Source: an uncultured Bacteroides sp. (GTDB lineage Bacteria > Bacteroidota > Bacteroidia > Bacteroidales > Bacteroidaceae). From it: a stretch of 36,270 bases of DNA. The stretch lies in NCBI GenBank assembly GCA_947074275.1, contig CAMTPA010000029.1, positions 1-36,270 of the forward strand, in the 5' to 3' direction. Positions 1 through 9,671 of this stretch are shown one piece after another. Numbering within the stretch: the first letter of the stretch is position 1; the number at the start of each line of letters is the position of its first letter. The notes below the pieces were generated by a model. It had not been told where the DNA came from and searched no databases. It saw nothing but the letters and a program-made list of their open reading frames with translations. The position numbers and the translations under genes were made by a program.

Positions 1-48
1 CGAGATGGAATCTCGTGACTGGAGTTCAGACGTGTGCTCTTCCGATCT
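1..48 (+). other. Illumina P7/i7 adapter remnant (artefact)
   Basis: Bases 15-48 match the Illumina TruSeq P7-side adapter (starts GTGACTGGAGTTCAGACGTG, ends CTCTTCCGATCT). They are preceded by the end of the P7 oligo (CGAGAT) and an 8-base index GGAATCTC, which reads GAGATTCC on the other strand; I recall this as TruSeq HT index D704. This is library-construction sequence, not genome. The gene running leftwards at 49-411 is therefore cut by the contig end. Confidence 0.97.
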
Positions 49-411
49 CAAAACTCCTCTTTCGGTCAGGTGTTTCGCGCTTTCGGCGGGCAATAAGTCG
101 CTTACCATATTAGTTGATAGCATAGCTCCTTTGGGGGCTTCTATTTGTAACCACTGTCCATCCGACTGAAATTTCAATTCATAACCATTGTTCAGGTCTA
201 TTTCGTAAATGCCATCCAATGTTTTCAGAGTGATTTCGGTAATGGTTGTGCCGGGATAATAGTTGTTGATAAAGGTTTTGATATTTGCTGGTATTGAGTT
301 CTCTGTTTCAGAAACTGCTACTACCGGACCCATCTGTGCAAATGCAGTGCCCGCACCCATTGATGCTGCCACACACAATAAAAATAATGTTTTAAAGATT
401 CTTGTTTTCAT
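49..411 (-). CDS. Secreted PepSY-like (DUF2874) protein, 3' truncated
   Basis: An open frame begins at the ATG at 411 and runs to the adapter junction without a stop, giving 121 residues. The N-terminus has a clear signal peptide (MKTRIFKTLFLLC... ending TAFAQ, about residue 26), so the product is periplasmic or surface-exposed. The mature part has the pattern of the PepSY-like DUF2874 family of Bacteroidota: 'IKTFINNYYPGTTITEI' followed by 'GIYEIDLNNGYELKFQSDGQW', the usual strand-turn-strand repeat. Full-length members are typically near 150 residues, so roughly the last fifth or more is missing. The family is compared with beta-lactamase-inhibitor-like PepSY folds, but I know of no firm function. 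It follows the phosphatase-like gene on the same strand after a 103-base gap. Confidence 0.8.
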
Positions 412-514
412 TGTAATTTTATTTTTAAAAGTAATAGTTCTCATAATAACAAGATAGCCCAAACCTTTGTTGGGTAGCTATTCCTGTTTTTATCTCTATC
501 CGATTCTCTTTTGA

Positions 515-982
515 TTATAGAATGTCGCACTCGGCTCCGCAGCTGTCTGCGCCAATCATCTCTTTGCCTCCCAATATGGTTAGGTAAAAGTTCATCAGTT
601 GATACCTAACTCGATCGCGCACCCTTATGTAATAATCGTAAATGGTTTCGTTATCGTCGGTTGCTTGCACATAGTCTTTTAGCTGCAGGCTTTCCCAATG
701 CAGCACGTTGCCCGTAAACTGCTCGTCATAGGGTTTGATACATTGGTTTATTATCACCACGTAATCCCAGTTTTTTGTTTTGCAATGTCCAAAAGTACCA
801 ATGCACTCTTTATCCAATGTCACCTTTACCTCTTTCATCACTTTTACCGCTTCTCCATCGAGTATGGATGCACCAATTTCGCCTACTGCTACAACGGTCA
901 TCTCTTTGTCGAACGACTTAAGCCAAGCAGCAACCATTTGGTTGCGGAAGTCGTTTTCTTTGTTCACAACTAATATTCGCAT
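515..982 (-). CDS. LMW-phosphatase/arsenate-reductase-like protein lacking catalytic residues
   Basis: This 155-residue protein has the layout of ArsC/low-molecular-weight tyrosine phosphatases: an N-terminal beta strand and P-loop followed by helix (ILVVNKENDFRNQMVAAWL, 3-21), then 'GEAVKVMKEV' (43-52), 'WDYVVII' (72-78), 'LHW' (94-96) and 'YIRVRDRVRYQL' (118-129). The P-loop should read C-x5-R. Here it is N7-K-E-N-D-F-R13, so the nucleophilic Cys is Asn while Asn10 and Arg13 are kept. The general-acid segment after the HW pair, normally FDDP, is ESLQL, and the thioredoxin-coupled resolving Cys region is not conserved. It is probably a non-catalytic binding or regulatory protein. The C-terminus ends with a Cys pair (C148, C152). 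No arsenic genes are nearby. Fold assignment is good; function is unknown. Confidence 0.7.
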   Translation of the reverse strand: MRILVVNKENDFRNQMVAAWLKSFDKEMTVVAVGEIGASILDGEAVKVMKEVKVTLDKECIGTFGHCKTKNWDYVVIINQCIKPYDEQFTGNVLHWESLQLKDYVQATDDNETIYDYYIRVRDRVRYQLMNFYLTILGGKEMIGADSCGAECDIL

Positions 983-1054
983 AATCTTTTTACCTATTGA
1001 TATGTATGATATACAAATAGAGCGTATGAATGTTCGTCTAAGTTGCTTATTTTT

Positions 1055-1142
1055 AACTGTTAACAGTTGTGCTGTTGACTATAAACAACTGATAAATGAA
1101 GTATTAACTGTTGAGGCAATAACAGTTTATAGTTGATAAACA
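1055..1142. promoter_or_regulatory. Cluster of AACTGTT/AACAGTT dyads between divergent genes
   Basis: The spacer between the phosphatase-like gene and the Mug-like gene holds a perfect 14-base palindrome AACTGTTAACAGTT (1055-1068), a GTTG...CAAC dyad (1074-1089), and an inverted repeat of AACTGTT (1106-1112) with AACAGTT (1121-1127). Two ATAAACA words start at 1081 and 1136, 55 bases apart. A divergent spacer full of dyads is what an operator cluster would look like, but no regulator is known for it. Weak -7-like boxes are CAAATAGA (1014-1021, minus strand) and TATAGTTG (1128-1135, plus). Confidence 0.35.
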
Positions 1143-1238
1143 GACAGTGAAGTGTCTGATTGGTATAAGCCAACAAAAGAGGTAGTAAACTGTTATTTGG
1201 TAGGGTATTGGAATTTATGTTTAAAGCAGCAACCAATT

Positions 1239-1814
1239 ATGAATCATCAAACCACCATTACCATTGAAGGTAAAACGTATGAAACGTTGAAAGATATACT
1301 GCCCCGTGAAGGTAGTTTGGATATTTTATTTGTTGGCAAAACACCCAGTTTGAAAAGCGTGGTGAAGGGGCATTATTTTCAAGGCACGCGTGGCAAGTCT
1401 TTTTGGAAAAAGCTTCACGACTATGGCGTGTTGAAATATCCACTCGGTGATTTTGCCGACGATTATTTGTTGCAAAATGGATGTGGAGTAACACACGTGT
1501 CGAAAGTGCCACGTGAATTTAAAGCAATGACTGCTTTGGAGTATCGAAAAGGATATGTGCGTTTGATGGAGAAAGTAGACAAATATCACCCCAAATTGCT
1601 TGTTTTCACTTATAAAAATACACTTGATTCGCTGTTGACCTCTGTGCTGAATAAGAAAACTCAAGCTCGTTATGGCTTTAATCCAGAATACGACGCAATC
1701 TTTCGTGCAGCCATATTTGTATTTCCTATGCCAGGCACTATTTGCACAAAGGCCGAGGCGGATGTGTGTATGACAGACTTAATACAGTTTTTAGGTATTC
1801 CCCATCAGGCCTAA
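1239..1814 (+). CDS. Mug/UDG-superfamily DNA glycosylase-like protein
   Basis: From the ATG at 1239 the product is 191 residues. The frame stays open upstream to a GTG at 1152, but that 29-residue extension looks unlike the family and lies in the dyad-rich spacer, so I chose 1239. The core matches bacterial Mug (G:T/U mismatch glycosylase): 'LDILFVGKTPSLKS' (27-40), 'GHYFQGTRGKSFWKKL' (44-59), 'NGCGVTHV' (80-87), 'LMEKVDKYHPKLLVF' (109-123) and a C-terminal 'FPMPGT' (162-167). E. coli Mug has GINPG in motif 1 with catalytic Asn18; here it is G-K-T-P-S with Thr35 in that place, and motif 2 is not NPSGL. A related GKTP subfamily probably exists, so this looks like a variant family rather than decay; its glycosylase activity is uncertain. 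The TAA stop overlaps the stop of the convergent kinase gene. Confidence 0.7.
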   Translation: MNHQTTITIEGKTYETLKDILPREGSLDILFVGKTPSLKSVVKGHYFQGTRGKSFWKKLHDYGVLKYPLGDFADDYLLQNGCGVTHVSKVPREFKAMTALEYRKGYVRLMEKVDKYHPKLLVFTYKNTLDSLLTSVLNKKTQARYGFNPEYDAIFRAAIFVFPMPGTICTKAEADVCMTDLIQFLGIPHQA

Positions 1815-3499
1815 TTGGGAACTTCTTTTTTAGATACCACCTCGCAAGGCAACGATACCCAAAATCTTGATCCCACACCAACCTTCGATTCCACACCTAT
1901 CTCTCCACCTTGGGCTTCGACAATTGCTTTACAAATAGTCAATCCCAATCCAGTGCCCTGTATAAACCCATTGAGTTTCTCAAATCGCTTGAATATGACT
2001 GGAATTTTATCTTCGGGAATACCAATACCTGTATCTTCTACAAATAGTAGAATGCCATTTGGGGTAAGGTCGAATCCCGCTTTTATAGTGCCTTGTTTCG
2101 TACACTTAAATGCGTTGGTGGTAAAATTGATGAGAACCTGCGTCAGGTGTTTTTTATCTAAAACAACATCGCATTGCTCGTAATGATGTTTTTGCAGTAA
2201 GGTAATTGGTTTTTGTTTAAATCCCATTTGCACCGATTGACAAATGTCGCTAAGAAGCTCTACCAGATTAAAGCATTCGGGTGAAATATCTACGGTTCCC
2301 GATTCGATGCGCGACAAATCGAGTATATCATTTACGATTTGGAGTAATAACTCACTATTTTTTTTGATAAGTCCCGTATACTCTTCCAATAAATCCATAT
2401 CGTCTATGTTGGCCAAAAGGTCGGAAAACCCCACAATGGAGTTCAAAGGAGTTCTAATTTCGTGGCTCATATTAGCCAGAAAAGCCGACTTTAATCTATT
2501 TGATTCTTCTGCTTTTTGCTTGGCGATGATTAACTCCTGTTGCATTTGTTTTAAATGCGTCACGTCGATAATGAAAAACTGAAAGAAAGAGATGTTCCCT
2601 TTTTCATCTTTCACAACGTGCCCTTTGCAGTTGAGATAAATGCTCTTGTCTTGGAACTCACTGGGATAATATCCCTTTATATTCTTGAAGTTGTAACCAA
2701 TGATGAAATCGGTGTCGATGCCATTTCTTAAAGCCTCTTTGTCTTCATCAGAAATATTAGGATTTTCGAATAATGAGATGCCCAAAATATCTCTTTTGCT
2801 ATTGATTCCAAATATTTCCATATCTTTTTTATTCACGTCTACCAATTTCCCCGACATATCATATAGCTCTACTCCGATAGGGCTATCTTCGTAGCTTTGT
2901 GTCAGGAATTTAGGAATCGTGTGATAATCGATTGATATGTGGTTGTTTAGAATCCTGTTTTTAACGAACTGTTGATTCAGCTCTACGTTCATTGAGATGA
3001 TTTCTGAAAGTGATTTAAGAAGTAAAACATCGTTTTGAGTCCAAATTCTGTATTCATTTACAAGATCTATACCCATATATCCCAGTACCTCATTTTTGTA
3101 GATAAGCGGAACAAGTGCCAATGAACAAATCTCTTGCTGTTTTAAAATAACATATTCGCTATATGCTACTTCTTTCAAATCTTCAAGATTGTCTATGATA
3201 AATGGCTTTTTATTCAGCATAATGCTGTTCAGAAAATCAGTTTCGGTGAGTGGAAGATCACCAATAATATCTTTCTGAGGACTTATTCCTTCTGAACATA
3301 CTTCATACTCATAACGTTGAAATTGTCTTTCGAAATAATACAAAAAAATATAAGCTCTATTAGCATTGAACATTTCCAGTGTGTTTTTTAGAATCCCATT
3401 GATGATTCCGTCCCTATTTACGCTTGATTGAAAATCAGCAAGTGAAATGGGATCGCTGTTTGTGTTTTTGCTGTTAGCAAATATTTGTTCCTTCCACAT
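1811..3499 (-). CDS. Soluble GAF-PAS sensor histidine kinase
   Basis: This 562-residue protein has no signal peptide or membrane segment, so it should sense in the cytoplasm. Order of domains: GAF-like region (about 30-175), PAS (about 200-315, 'PIGVELYDMSGKLVDVNKKDMEIFG'-like core), a short coiled coil, HisKA with phospho-acceptor His346 (FLANMSHEIRTPLN, 340-353), and a complete HATPase_c with N box (NFTTNAFKC, 458-466), G1 (DTGIGIP, 489-495) and G2 (GTGLGL, 515-520). There is no receiver domain, so it needs a separate response regulator; none is adjacent. Its start faces the DUF6377 gene across a 256-base spacer. The signal is unknown. Confidence 0.88.
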   Translation of the reverse strand: MWKEQIFANSKNTNSDPISLADFQSSVNRDGIINGILKNTLEMFNANRAYIFLYYFERQFQRYEYEVCSEGISPQKDIIGDLPLTETDFLNSIMLNKKPFIIDNLEDLKEVAYSEYVILKQQEICSLALVPLIYKNEVLGYMGIDLVNEYRIWTQNDVLLLKSLSEIISMNVELNQQFVKNRILNNHISIDYHTIPKFLTQSYEDSPIGVELYDMSGKLVDVNKKDMEIFGINSKRDILGISLFENPNISDEDKEALRNGIDTDFIIGYNFKNIKGYYPSEFQDKSIYLNCKGHVVKDEKGNISFFQFFIIDVTHLKQMQQELIIAKQKAEESNRLKSAFLANMSHEIRTPLNSIVGFSDLLANIDDMDLLEEYTGLIKKNSELLLQIVNDILDLSRIESGTVDISPECFNLVELLSDICQSVQMGFKQKPITLLQKHHYEQCDVVLDKKHLTQVLINFTTNAFKCTKQGTIKAGFDLTPNGILLFVEDTGIGIPEDKIPVIFKRFEKLNGFIQGTGLGLTICKAIVEAQGGEIGVESKVGVGSRFWVSLPCEVVSKKEVPN

Positions 3500-3659
3500 C
3501 TTACAATTTACAATAATTCTTTTAATAGTTAATCAACCTATCTTGATATGTTAAATACAAAAAAAGGTATTAAATTGTTTAAAAATACGGGTGAAAATAT
3601 TTATTTAGAGCTATTTATAAACGTGTTGCAACTAATTTTATATCAATTTGTTTATCTTC

Positions 3660-3673
3660 CGAAAACGTTTTCG
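3660..3673. promoter_or_regulatory. LacI-type palindromic operator candidate
   Basis: CGAAAACGTTTTCG is a perfect 14-base palindrome centred on CG, the form bound by LacI/PurR/CcpA-type repressors. It lies 54 bases upstream of the -7 box of the DUF6377 regulator gene and in the spacer shared with the divergent kinase. No LacI-family gene is in the window, so the binding protein would be encoded elsewhere. Confidence 0.4.
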
Positions 3674-3726
3674 TATTTTTTCTTGAATTACAATTTTGAT
3701 AAAATTAGCATTCTCAATAAATTGTG

Positions 3727-3734
3727 TATTTTTG
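3727..3734 (+). promoter_or_regulatory. -7 promoter box for the DUF6377 gene
   Basis: TATTTTTG fits the Bacteroidota sigma-ABfr -7 consensus TAnnTTTG and ends 21 bases before the ATG at 3756. No -33 TTTG is found at the usual 19-21 base spacing. Confidence 0.5.
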
Positions 3735-3755
3735 AACTATCGAATAAAATGATGT

Positions 3756-5324
3756 ATGAAGAAAATCTTTGTTTCAACCTTTTGTATTGTTATCGGACTA
3801 TTTTCTATTTATTGTTTTGCAAAAGGCAATGAGAGTGTGTTGTCTCAACTTGATAATGCGCTTCAAAATCAGTCTGTTTATATGACACAAAAAGAGGCCG
3901 CTATTGATAGTTTGAAAAGCTCGCTTCACGCACCAAACCTTGATCAATCTCGGCGATTTCAATTAAATTATAACTTAGGCAAATCGTACGAACTGTTTGT
4001 GACAGATTCGGCTATGAAGTATTTTGATCGTAGCTTGTTAGTTGCAGATAGTTTGCGAAACGATGCCTTCAAAAACGAGGTTTATATTTCGAAATCAATG
4101 GTGCTTGCTGTGTCGGGTATGTACAAAGAGGCATTGGAATTGTTTGATGGTATCAATAGAAACACGCTTTCTGATAACCAGCTTGTAGATTATTACAATT
4201 GTGGTAGACAGATTTACTCTTTTTTAAGCACATACACCAAAGCAGAGCCTTATGTTGGTGAGTACGAAAAGAAGCAATATCTATACCGTGATTCAATTTT
4301 GATGGTATTGCCTCCAAATTCTTTTGAATACAAACTCTACGAAGCGGAACAGCAATATGGAACAGGACAACACGCAAATGCCGAGTTAATACTGCAAACT
4401 TTGTTGCGGCAAGTTGCCGAAACATCCAATATTTATGCTCGTGCTGCTTTTACACTGGCCACCATTTATAAGGATGAAGGGAATGATGAACTCTATCTTT
4501 ATTATTTGGCACTTTCTGCATTGTCCGACGTAAAAGCGTCGGTGAAAGAGAATGCTGCTTTGCAAAACTTAGCTCTGTACCTCTATCAAAAAGGTGATAT
4601 TGCACGAGCTTATCAATATATTAAATACTCTCTGGACGATGCAGTGTTTTGCAATGCAAGGCTCAGGGCAGTAGAAATATCTACTGTATTGCCAGTGATA
4701 AATGCTGCTTATCAGATGAAAGCAGAGGAGCAAAGACATCAAATGTTATTGTTTTTGATATTGGTGAGCTTTTTGTCTATCTTTTTAATCATCGCATTGT
4801 TTTGGATATACAAACAGATGAAGAAACTTACCTCTACTAAAAACAAACTGCGCCAAGCCAATCATATAAAAGAAGAATACATAGGACATTTTTTGAATCT
4901 GTGTTCGCTCTATATTGAGAAATTAGATCGTTTTCGAAGCACTGTCAACCGAAAGATTATGGCTGGACAAATAGAGGAACTTCTGAAAATAACGAAATCA
5001 TCTCAGTTTGCCAGTATGGAGCAAAAGGAATTTTATGCAAGCTTTGATAGTGCTTTTCTTCAAATATATCCCGATTTTGTGAGCGAGCTGAATAAACTAC
5101 TTCAGCCCAACGAACGTTTTGTGTTGAAGTCGGGAGAATTGCTCAATACCGAGTTGCGCATATTTGCTATCATTCGTTTGGGGATAGACGATAGCTCTAA
5201 AATAGCAAACTTCCTTCATTACTCCATCAATACCATCTATACTTATCGGAACAAAGTGAAAAGTAGAGCCGTTGATAGAGAAAAGTTTGAAGAAAACCTG
5301 ATGAAAATAGGTGCGGTAGATTAA
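3756..5324 (+). CDS. DUF6377 membrane-anchored TPR/HTH regulator
   Basis: A 522-residue protein with an N-terminal signal or anchor (MKKIFVSTFCIVIGLFSIYC), a helical TPR-like periplasmic region (about 30-320), one membrane helix (330-350, LLFLILVSFLSIFLIIALFW) and a cytoplasmic C-terminal part typical of DUF6377. That part contains 'HIKEEYIGHFLNLCSLYIEKLD' pieces and ends with a LuxR-like helix-turn-helix (about 463-505, 'LRIFAIIRLGI', 'SINTIYTYRNKV'). The shape, with outside helical repeats, one membrane pass and a DNA-binding end, suggests a one-component regulator passing an envelope signal directly to DNA. DUF6377 genes are often beside carbohydrate-use genes; here an alpha-glucosidase follows on the same strand 170 bases downstream, its likely target. 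The ligand is unknown. Confidence 0.8.
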   Translation: MKKIFVSTFCIVIGLFSIYCFAKGNESVLSQLDNALQNQSVYMTQKEAAIDSLKSSLHAPNLDQSRRFQLNYNLGKSYELFVTDSAMKYFDRSLLVADSLRNDAFKNEVYISKSMVLAVSGMYKEALELFDGINRNTLSDNQLVDYYNCGRQIYSFLSTYTKAEPYVGEYEKKQYLYRDSILMVLPPNSFEYKLYEAEQQYGTGQHANAELILQTLLRQVAETSNIYARAAFTLATIYKDEGNDELYLYYLALSALSDVKASVKENAALQNLALYLYQKGDIARAYQYIKYSLDDAVFCNARLRAVEISTVLPVINAAYQMKAEEQRHQMLLFLILVSFLSIFLIIALFWIYKQMKKLTSTKNKLRQANHIKEEYIGHFLNLCSLYIEKLDRFRSTVNRKIMAGQIEELLKITKSSQFASMEQKEFYASFDSAFLQIYPDFVSELNKLLQPNERFVLKSGELLNTELRIFAIIRLGIDDSSKIANFLHYSINTIYTYRNKVKSRAVDREKFEENLMKIGAVD

Positions 5325-5452
5325 TATTAATTTATATTTTATAGTTTGGTTATTTTGTGTAATGTGTTTATATATAGTGTTTTATAAAATATATAATAGA
5401 TATTTCTTTTATATTTGATTTATATAAAAGAGTGAATAGCTAATATTGCTAC

Positions 5453-5460
5453 TAACTTTG
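5453..5460 (+). promoter_or_regulatory. -7 promoter box for the GH97 gene
   Basis: TAACTTTG matches TAnnTTTG and ends 34 bases before the ATG at 5495. The spacer upstream (5325-5452) is extremely AT-rich. The glucosidase therefore probably has its own promoter instead of relying on read-through from the regulator. Confidence 0.55.
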
Positions 5461-5470
5461 CCATTACTGA

Positions 5471-7660
<2,190 letters not shown>

Positions 7661-7719
7661 TAGTTGATGAACTGCTGTGAAGCAGTATAGTGTATAATAA
7701 GAATAGGTTTTGAAAAGAG

Positions 7720-7756
7720 GGTCGTTCTGCTATATTAAGTAGAGCGGCCTTTTATA
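7720..7756 (+). terminator. Terminator after the GH97 gene
   Basis: A 12-base stem GGTCGTTCTGCT / AGTAGAGCGGCC (7720-7731 and 7738-7749, with G-U pairs) and a 6-base loop are followed by TTTTATATTTG. It lies 60 bases past the glucosidase stop. Confidence 0.75.
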
Positions 7757-7825
7757 TTTGTTGTACGAAGCAATACGAGGTGGCTTGATAATCTGAGCTT
7801 TGTGAATAAAGAAGATGGTGGTATA

Positions 7826-7861
7826 CTAAAAGAGGTGTGTTGCTATAAGCAACACACCTCT
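7826..7861 (-). terminator. Terminator after the DUF3127 gene
   Basis: A perfect 14-base stem AGAGGTGTGTTGCT / AGCAACACACCTCT with a 3-base loop (7831-7861). Read on the minus strand it is followed by TTTTAG, so it suits the leftward DUF3127 gene that ends at 7896. Confidence 0.8.
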
Positions 7862-7895
7862 TCCTATCTCAAGTGTTAAGAGAGTATTTTGATTT

Positions 7896-8276
7896 TTAGA
7901 ATGGCAAATCATCTTTAGCATCTCCACCCAAAAACTCAGGCGCAGCAGTTGCTGCCGGTGGAGGCACTGGCGAACCTGCATCGTAGGCAGATGGTGCAGC
8001 AGCAGCTACACGCTCTACTTTCCACGCACGGATTGAGTTGAACCAACGATCTTGCCATTGGCGAGCGTCGATGTCGAATGAAACGGTCATCTCTTCGCCC
8101 AATTGGATGTTGAATTGATCTATCTTATCAGCTCCGAATACCTCAAAACACATTTTACGAGGGTATTGATCGTGGTTTTCTATTACGAATTCTTGTGCTT
8201 TCCACTCATTGCCTGTTGCCTTTGCTACGCCACCTTTTGGAGGAAGCACAGCGATAATTTTTCCAGTAAATTCCAT
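7896..8276 (-). CDS. DUF3127 SSB-like OB-fold protein
   Basis: A 126-residue protein of the DUF3127 family, found mainly in Bacteroidota. The first 90 residues are the conserved domain ('MEFTGKIIAVLPPKGGVAKA', then 'WKAQEFVIENHDQYPRKMCF', 'DKIDQFNIQLGEEMTVSFDI', 'WFNSIRAWKVE'). A low-complexity Ala/Pro linker follows, then an acidic tip ending DDLPF, strikingly like the DDDIPF end that SSB uses to bind partner proteins. This suggests a small single-stranded-DNA-binding or SSB-like protein in replication or repair, which fits its divergent position 151 bases from dnaN. The biochemical role is inferred; it is not the canonical ssb. Confidence 0.8.
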   Translation of the reverse strand: MEFTGKIIAVLPPKGGVAKATGNEWKAQEFVIENHDQYPRKMCFEVFGADKIDQFNIQLGEEMTVSFDIDARQWQDRWFNSIRAWKVERVAAAAPSAYDAGSPVPPPAATAAPEFLGGDAKDDLPF

Positions 8277-8299
8277 TGCGTACTATTTTAATTTTGCTG

Positions 8300-8307
8300 C
8301 GAAGTTA
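8300..8307 (-). promoter_or_regulatory. -7-like box for the DUF3127 gene
   Basis: On the minus strand this reads TAACTTCG, one mismatch from TAnnTTTG, ending 23 bases before the ATG at 8276. Confidence 0.4.
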
Positions 8308-8360
8308 CAATTTTTTGGCTATTATCATTTCAATGTCTTTTATTTTTTCAGTTGAATTAT

Positions 8361-8390
8361 TAGCTTTGCATTATCTTTTTTGTAATTTTG
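8361..8390 (+). promoter_or_regulatory. Two candidate -7 boxes for dnaN
   Basis: TAGCTTTG (8361-8368) and TAATTTTG (8383-8390) both fit TAnnTTTG, 59 and 37 bases before the ATG at 8428. The second gives the more usual leader length. Confidence 0.5.
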
Positions 8391-8427
8391 TAAATTCAAA
8401 AAATAAAAATTAAAGAAGCAGAACTAT

Positions 8428-9552
8428 ATGAAATTTATCGTATCGAGTAATACTCTTTTTAGTCATTTACAAAACATTAGTCGTGTTGTAAATTCAAAGA
8501 ATTCGTTGCCAATTTTGGAGTGTTTGCTATTTGAAATAACTGATGGCACACTTACGGTCACTGCGTCGGATAGTGAGACTACGATAATCACTTCGCTCGA
8601 AGTGAATGAAAATGATGAAAACGGTCGTTTTGCAGTCTCTTGTAAAACCTTGTTGGATGCGCTTAAAGAGATACCCGAACAGCCTTTAACATTCGAGGTG
8701 AACTTGACGAGCTACGAAATTGTGGTACAATACCAGAATGGTAAATATAATTTTATGGGTCAGAACGCTGATGAATATCCACTGATACCTTCGCTTAGTG
8801 ATAGTGCTGTGCGCTTGCAAATGGATCCTTCTGTGTTGTTGGGAGGTATTAATAAAGCGGTATTTGCTACTGCTGATGACGAACTACGTCCTGTGATGAA
8901 TGGTATTTATTTTGATATAACTCCAGAAGATGTGACCTTTGTAGCCTCTGATGGTCATAAGCTGGTGCGTTGCAAAACTCTTGCTGCGCGTGGTGAAGAG
9001 AGAGCTGCTTTTATTCTGCCTAAAAAACCAGCCAATATGCTTAAGAATCTTCTTCCTAAGGAGGCTGGTGTAGCCATTATTGAGTTCGACGAGCGCAACG
9101 CTGTATTTACTCTTGAACGTTACCGTATGGTTTGTCGGTTGATTGAAGGCCGTTATCCAAATTATAATTCGGTGATTCCTCAAAATAATCCTCATAAAAT
9201 GACGGTGGATAGAGTGCAACTGATTGGTGCTTTGCGTCGTGTTTCTATCTTCTCGTCTCAGTCCAGCAGTCTGATAAAACTTAGAATGGATGAAAATCAA
9301 GTGACAGTATCGGCTCAAGATATAGATTTCTCTACATCGGCAGAAGAAAAACATACTTGCCAATACGATGGAACTCCTATGAGTATCGGCTTTAAATCGA
9401 CTTTCTTGATTGATATTCTCAATAACATAGCTTCGGATGAAGTGGTGGTAGAACTTGCTGACCCTTCGCGCGCTGGTATTATTGTGCCTGCTGTGCAAGA
9501 AGATAATGAAGACTTATTGATGTTGTTGATGCCAATGATGCTCAACGACTAA
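8428..9552 (+). CDS. dnaN: DNA polymerase III subunit beta (sliding clamp)
   Basis: A 374-residue protein with the normal clamp length and three-domain repeat. The start 'MKFIVSSNTLFSHLQNISRV', 'LPILECLLFEI' and 'LTVTASDSETTI' identify domain I; 'FATADDELRPVMNGIYFDI' and 'FVASDGHKLVR' mark domain II; the end (LLMLLMPMMLN) matches the usual hydrophobic C-terminal motif beside the clamp's protein-binding pocket. The clamp encircles DNA and tethers polymerase III and repair enzymes. It lies away from dnaA here, in a Bacteroidales-type block with an exonuclease, coaBC, DUF4835 and recN. Confidence 0.97.
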   Translation: MKFIVSSNTLFSHLQNISRVVNSKNSLPILECLLFEITDGTLTVTASDSETTIITSLEVNENDENGRFAVSCKTLLDALKEIPEQPLTFEVNLTSYEIVVQYQNGKYNFMGQNADEYPLIPSLSDSAVRLQMDPSVLLGGINKAVFATADDELRPVMNGIYFDITPEDVTFVASDGHKLVRCKTLAARGEERAAFILPKKPANMLKNLLPKEAGVAIIEFDERNAVFTLERYRMVCRLIEGRYPNYNSVIPQNNPHKMTVDRVQLIGALRRVSIFSSQSSSLIKLRMDENQVTVSAQDIDFSTSAEEKHTCQYDGTPMSIGFKSTFLIDILNNIASDEVVVELADPSRAGIIVPAVQEDNEDLLMLLMPMMLND

Positions 9553-9563
9553 AAGATTATTAT

Positions 9564-9643
9564 ACGATATTTATCGTGAAGGACACAGACGTTGTACCTG
9601 TCTTTTGCTTGCGATGCAAAGACCTGTCAGCTTCTGTGTCCTT
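9564..9643 (+). terminator. Nested hairpin structure after dnaN
   Basis: An 11-base perfect inverted repeat AAGGACACAGA / TCTGTGTCCTT (9579-9589 and 9633-9643) encloses a second stem GTCTTTTGC / GCAAAGAC (9600-9608 and 9616-9623, one bulge). Just upstream is another dyad, ACGATA/TATCGT (9564-9577). There is no long T tract after the outer stem, so it may be a weak terminator, an mRNA processing or stabilising structure, or a small structured RNA between dnaN and the exonuclease gene. Confidence 0.5.
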
Positions 9644-9671
9644 TGTCGCAAAATTAAATACTAAATAACTT

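Noticed and set aside
515..982. Active arsenate reductase (arsC)
   Set aside because: The nucleophilic Cys, general-acid Asp and resolving Cys are all missing and no ars genes are near.
1152..1238. GTG-initiated 29-residue N-terminal extension of the Mug-like protein
   Set aside because: It lies within and beside the dyad cluster, uses a GTG, and does not resemble family N-termini; the ATG at 1239 fits better.
1811..1814. Overlapping stop codons (CTAA) of convergent genes as a special signal
   Set aside because: Overlapping convergent stops are common in compact genomes; nothing further marks this one.
3548..3832. 94-codon plus-strand frame upstream of the DUF6377 gene
   Set aside because: Lies in the AT-rich promoter spacer, overlaps the real start out of frame, and has a low-complexity Phe/Leu/Lys composition.
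8884..9498. 204-codon open frame on the minus strand inside dnaN
   Set aside because: Fully antisense to a certain gene, with no domain, promoter or start signal; typical shadow frame.
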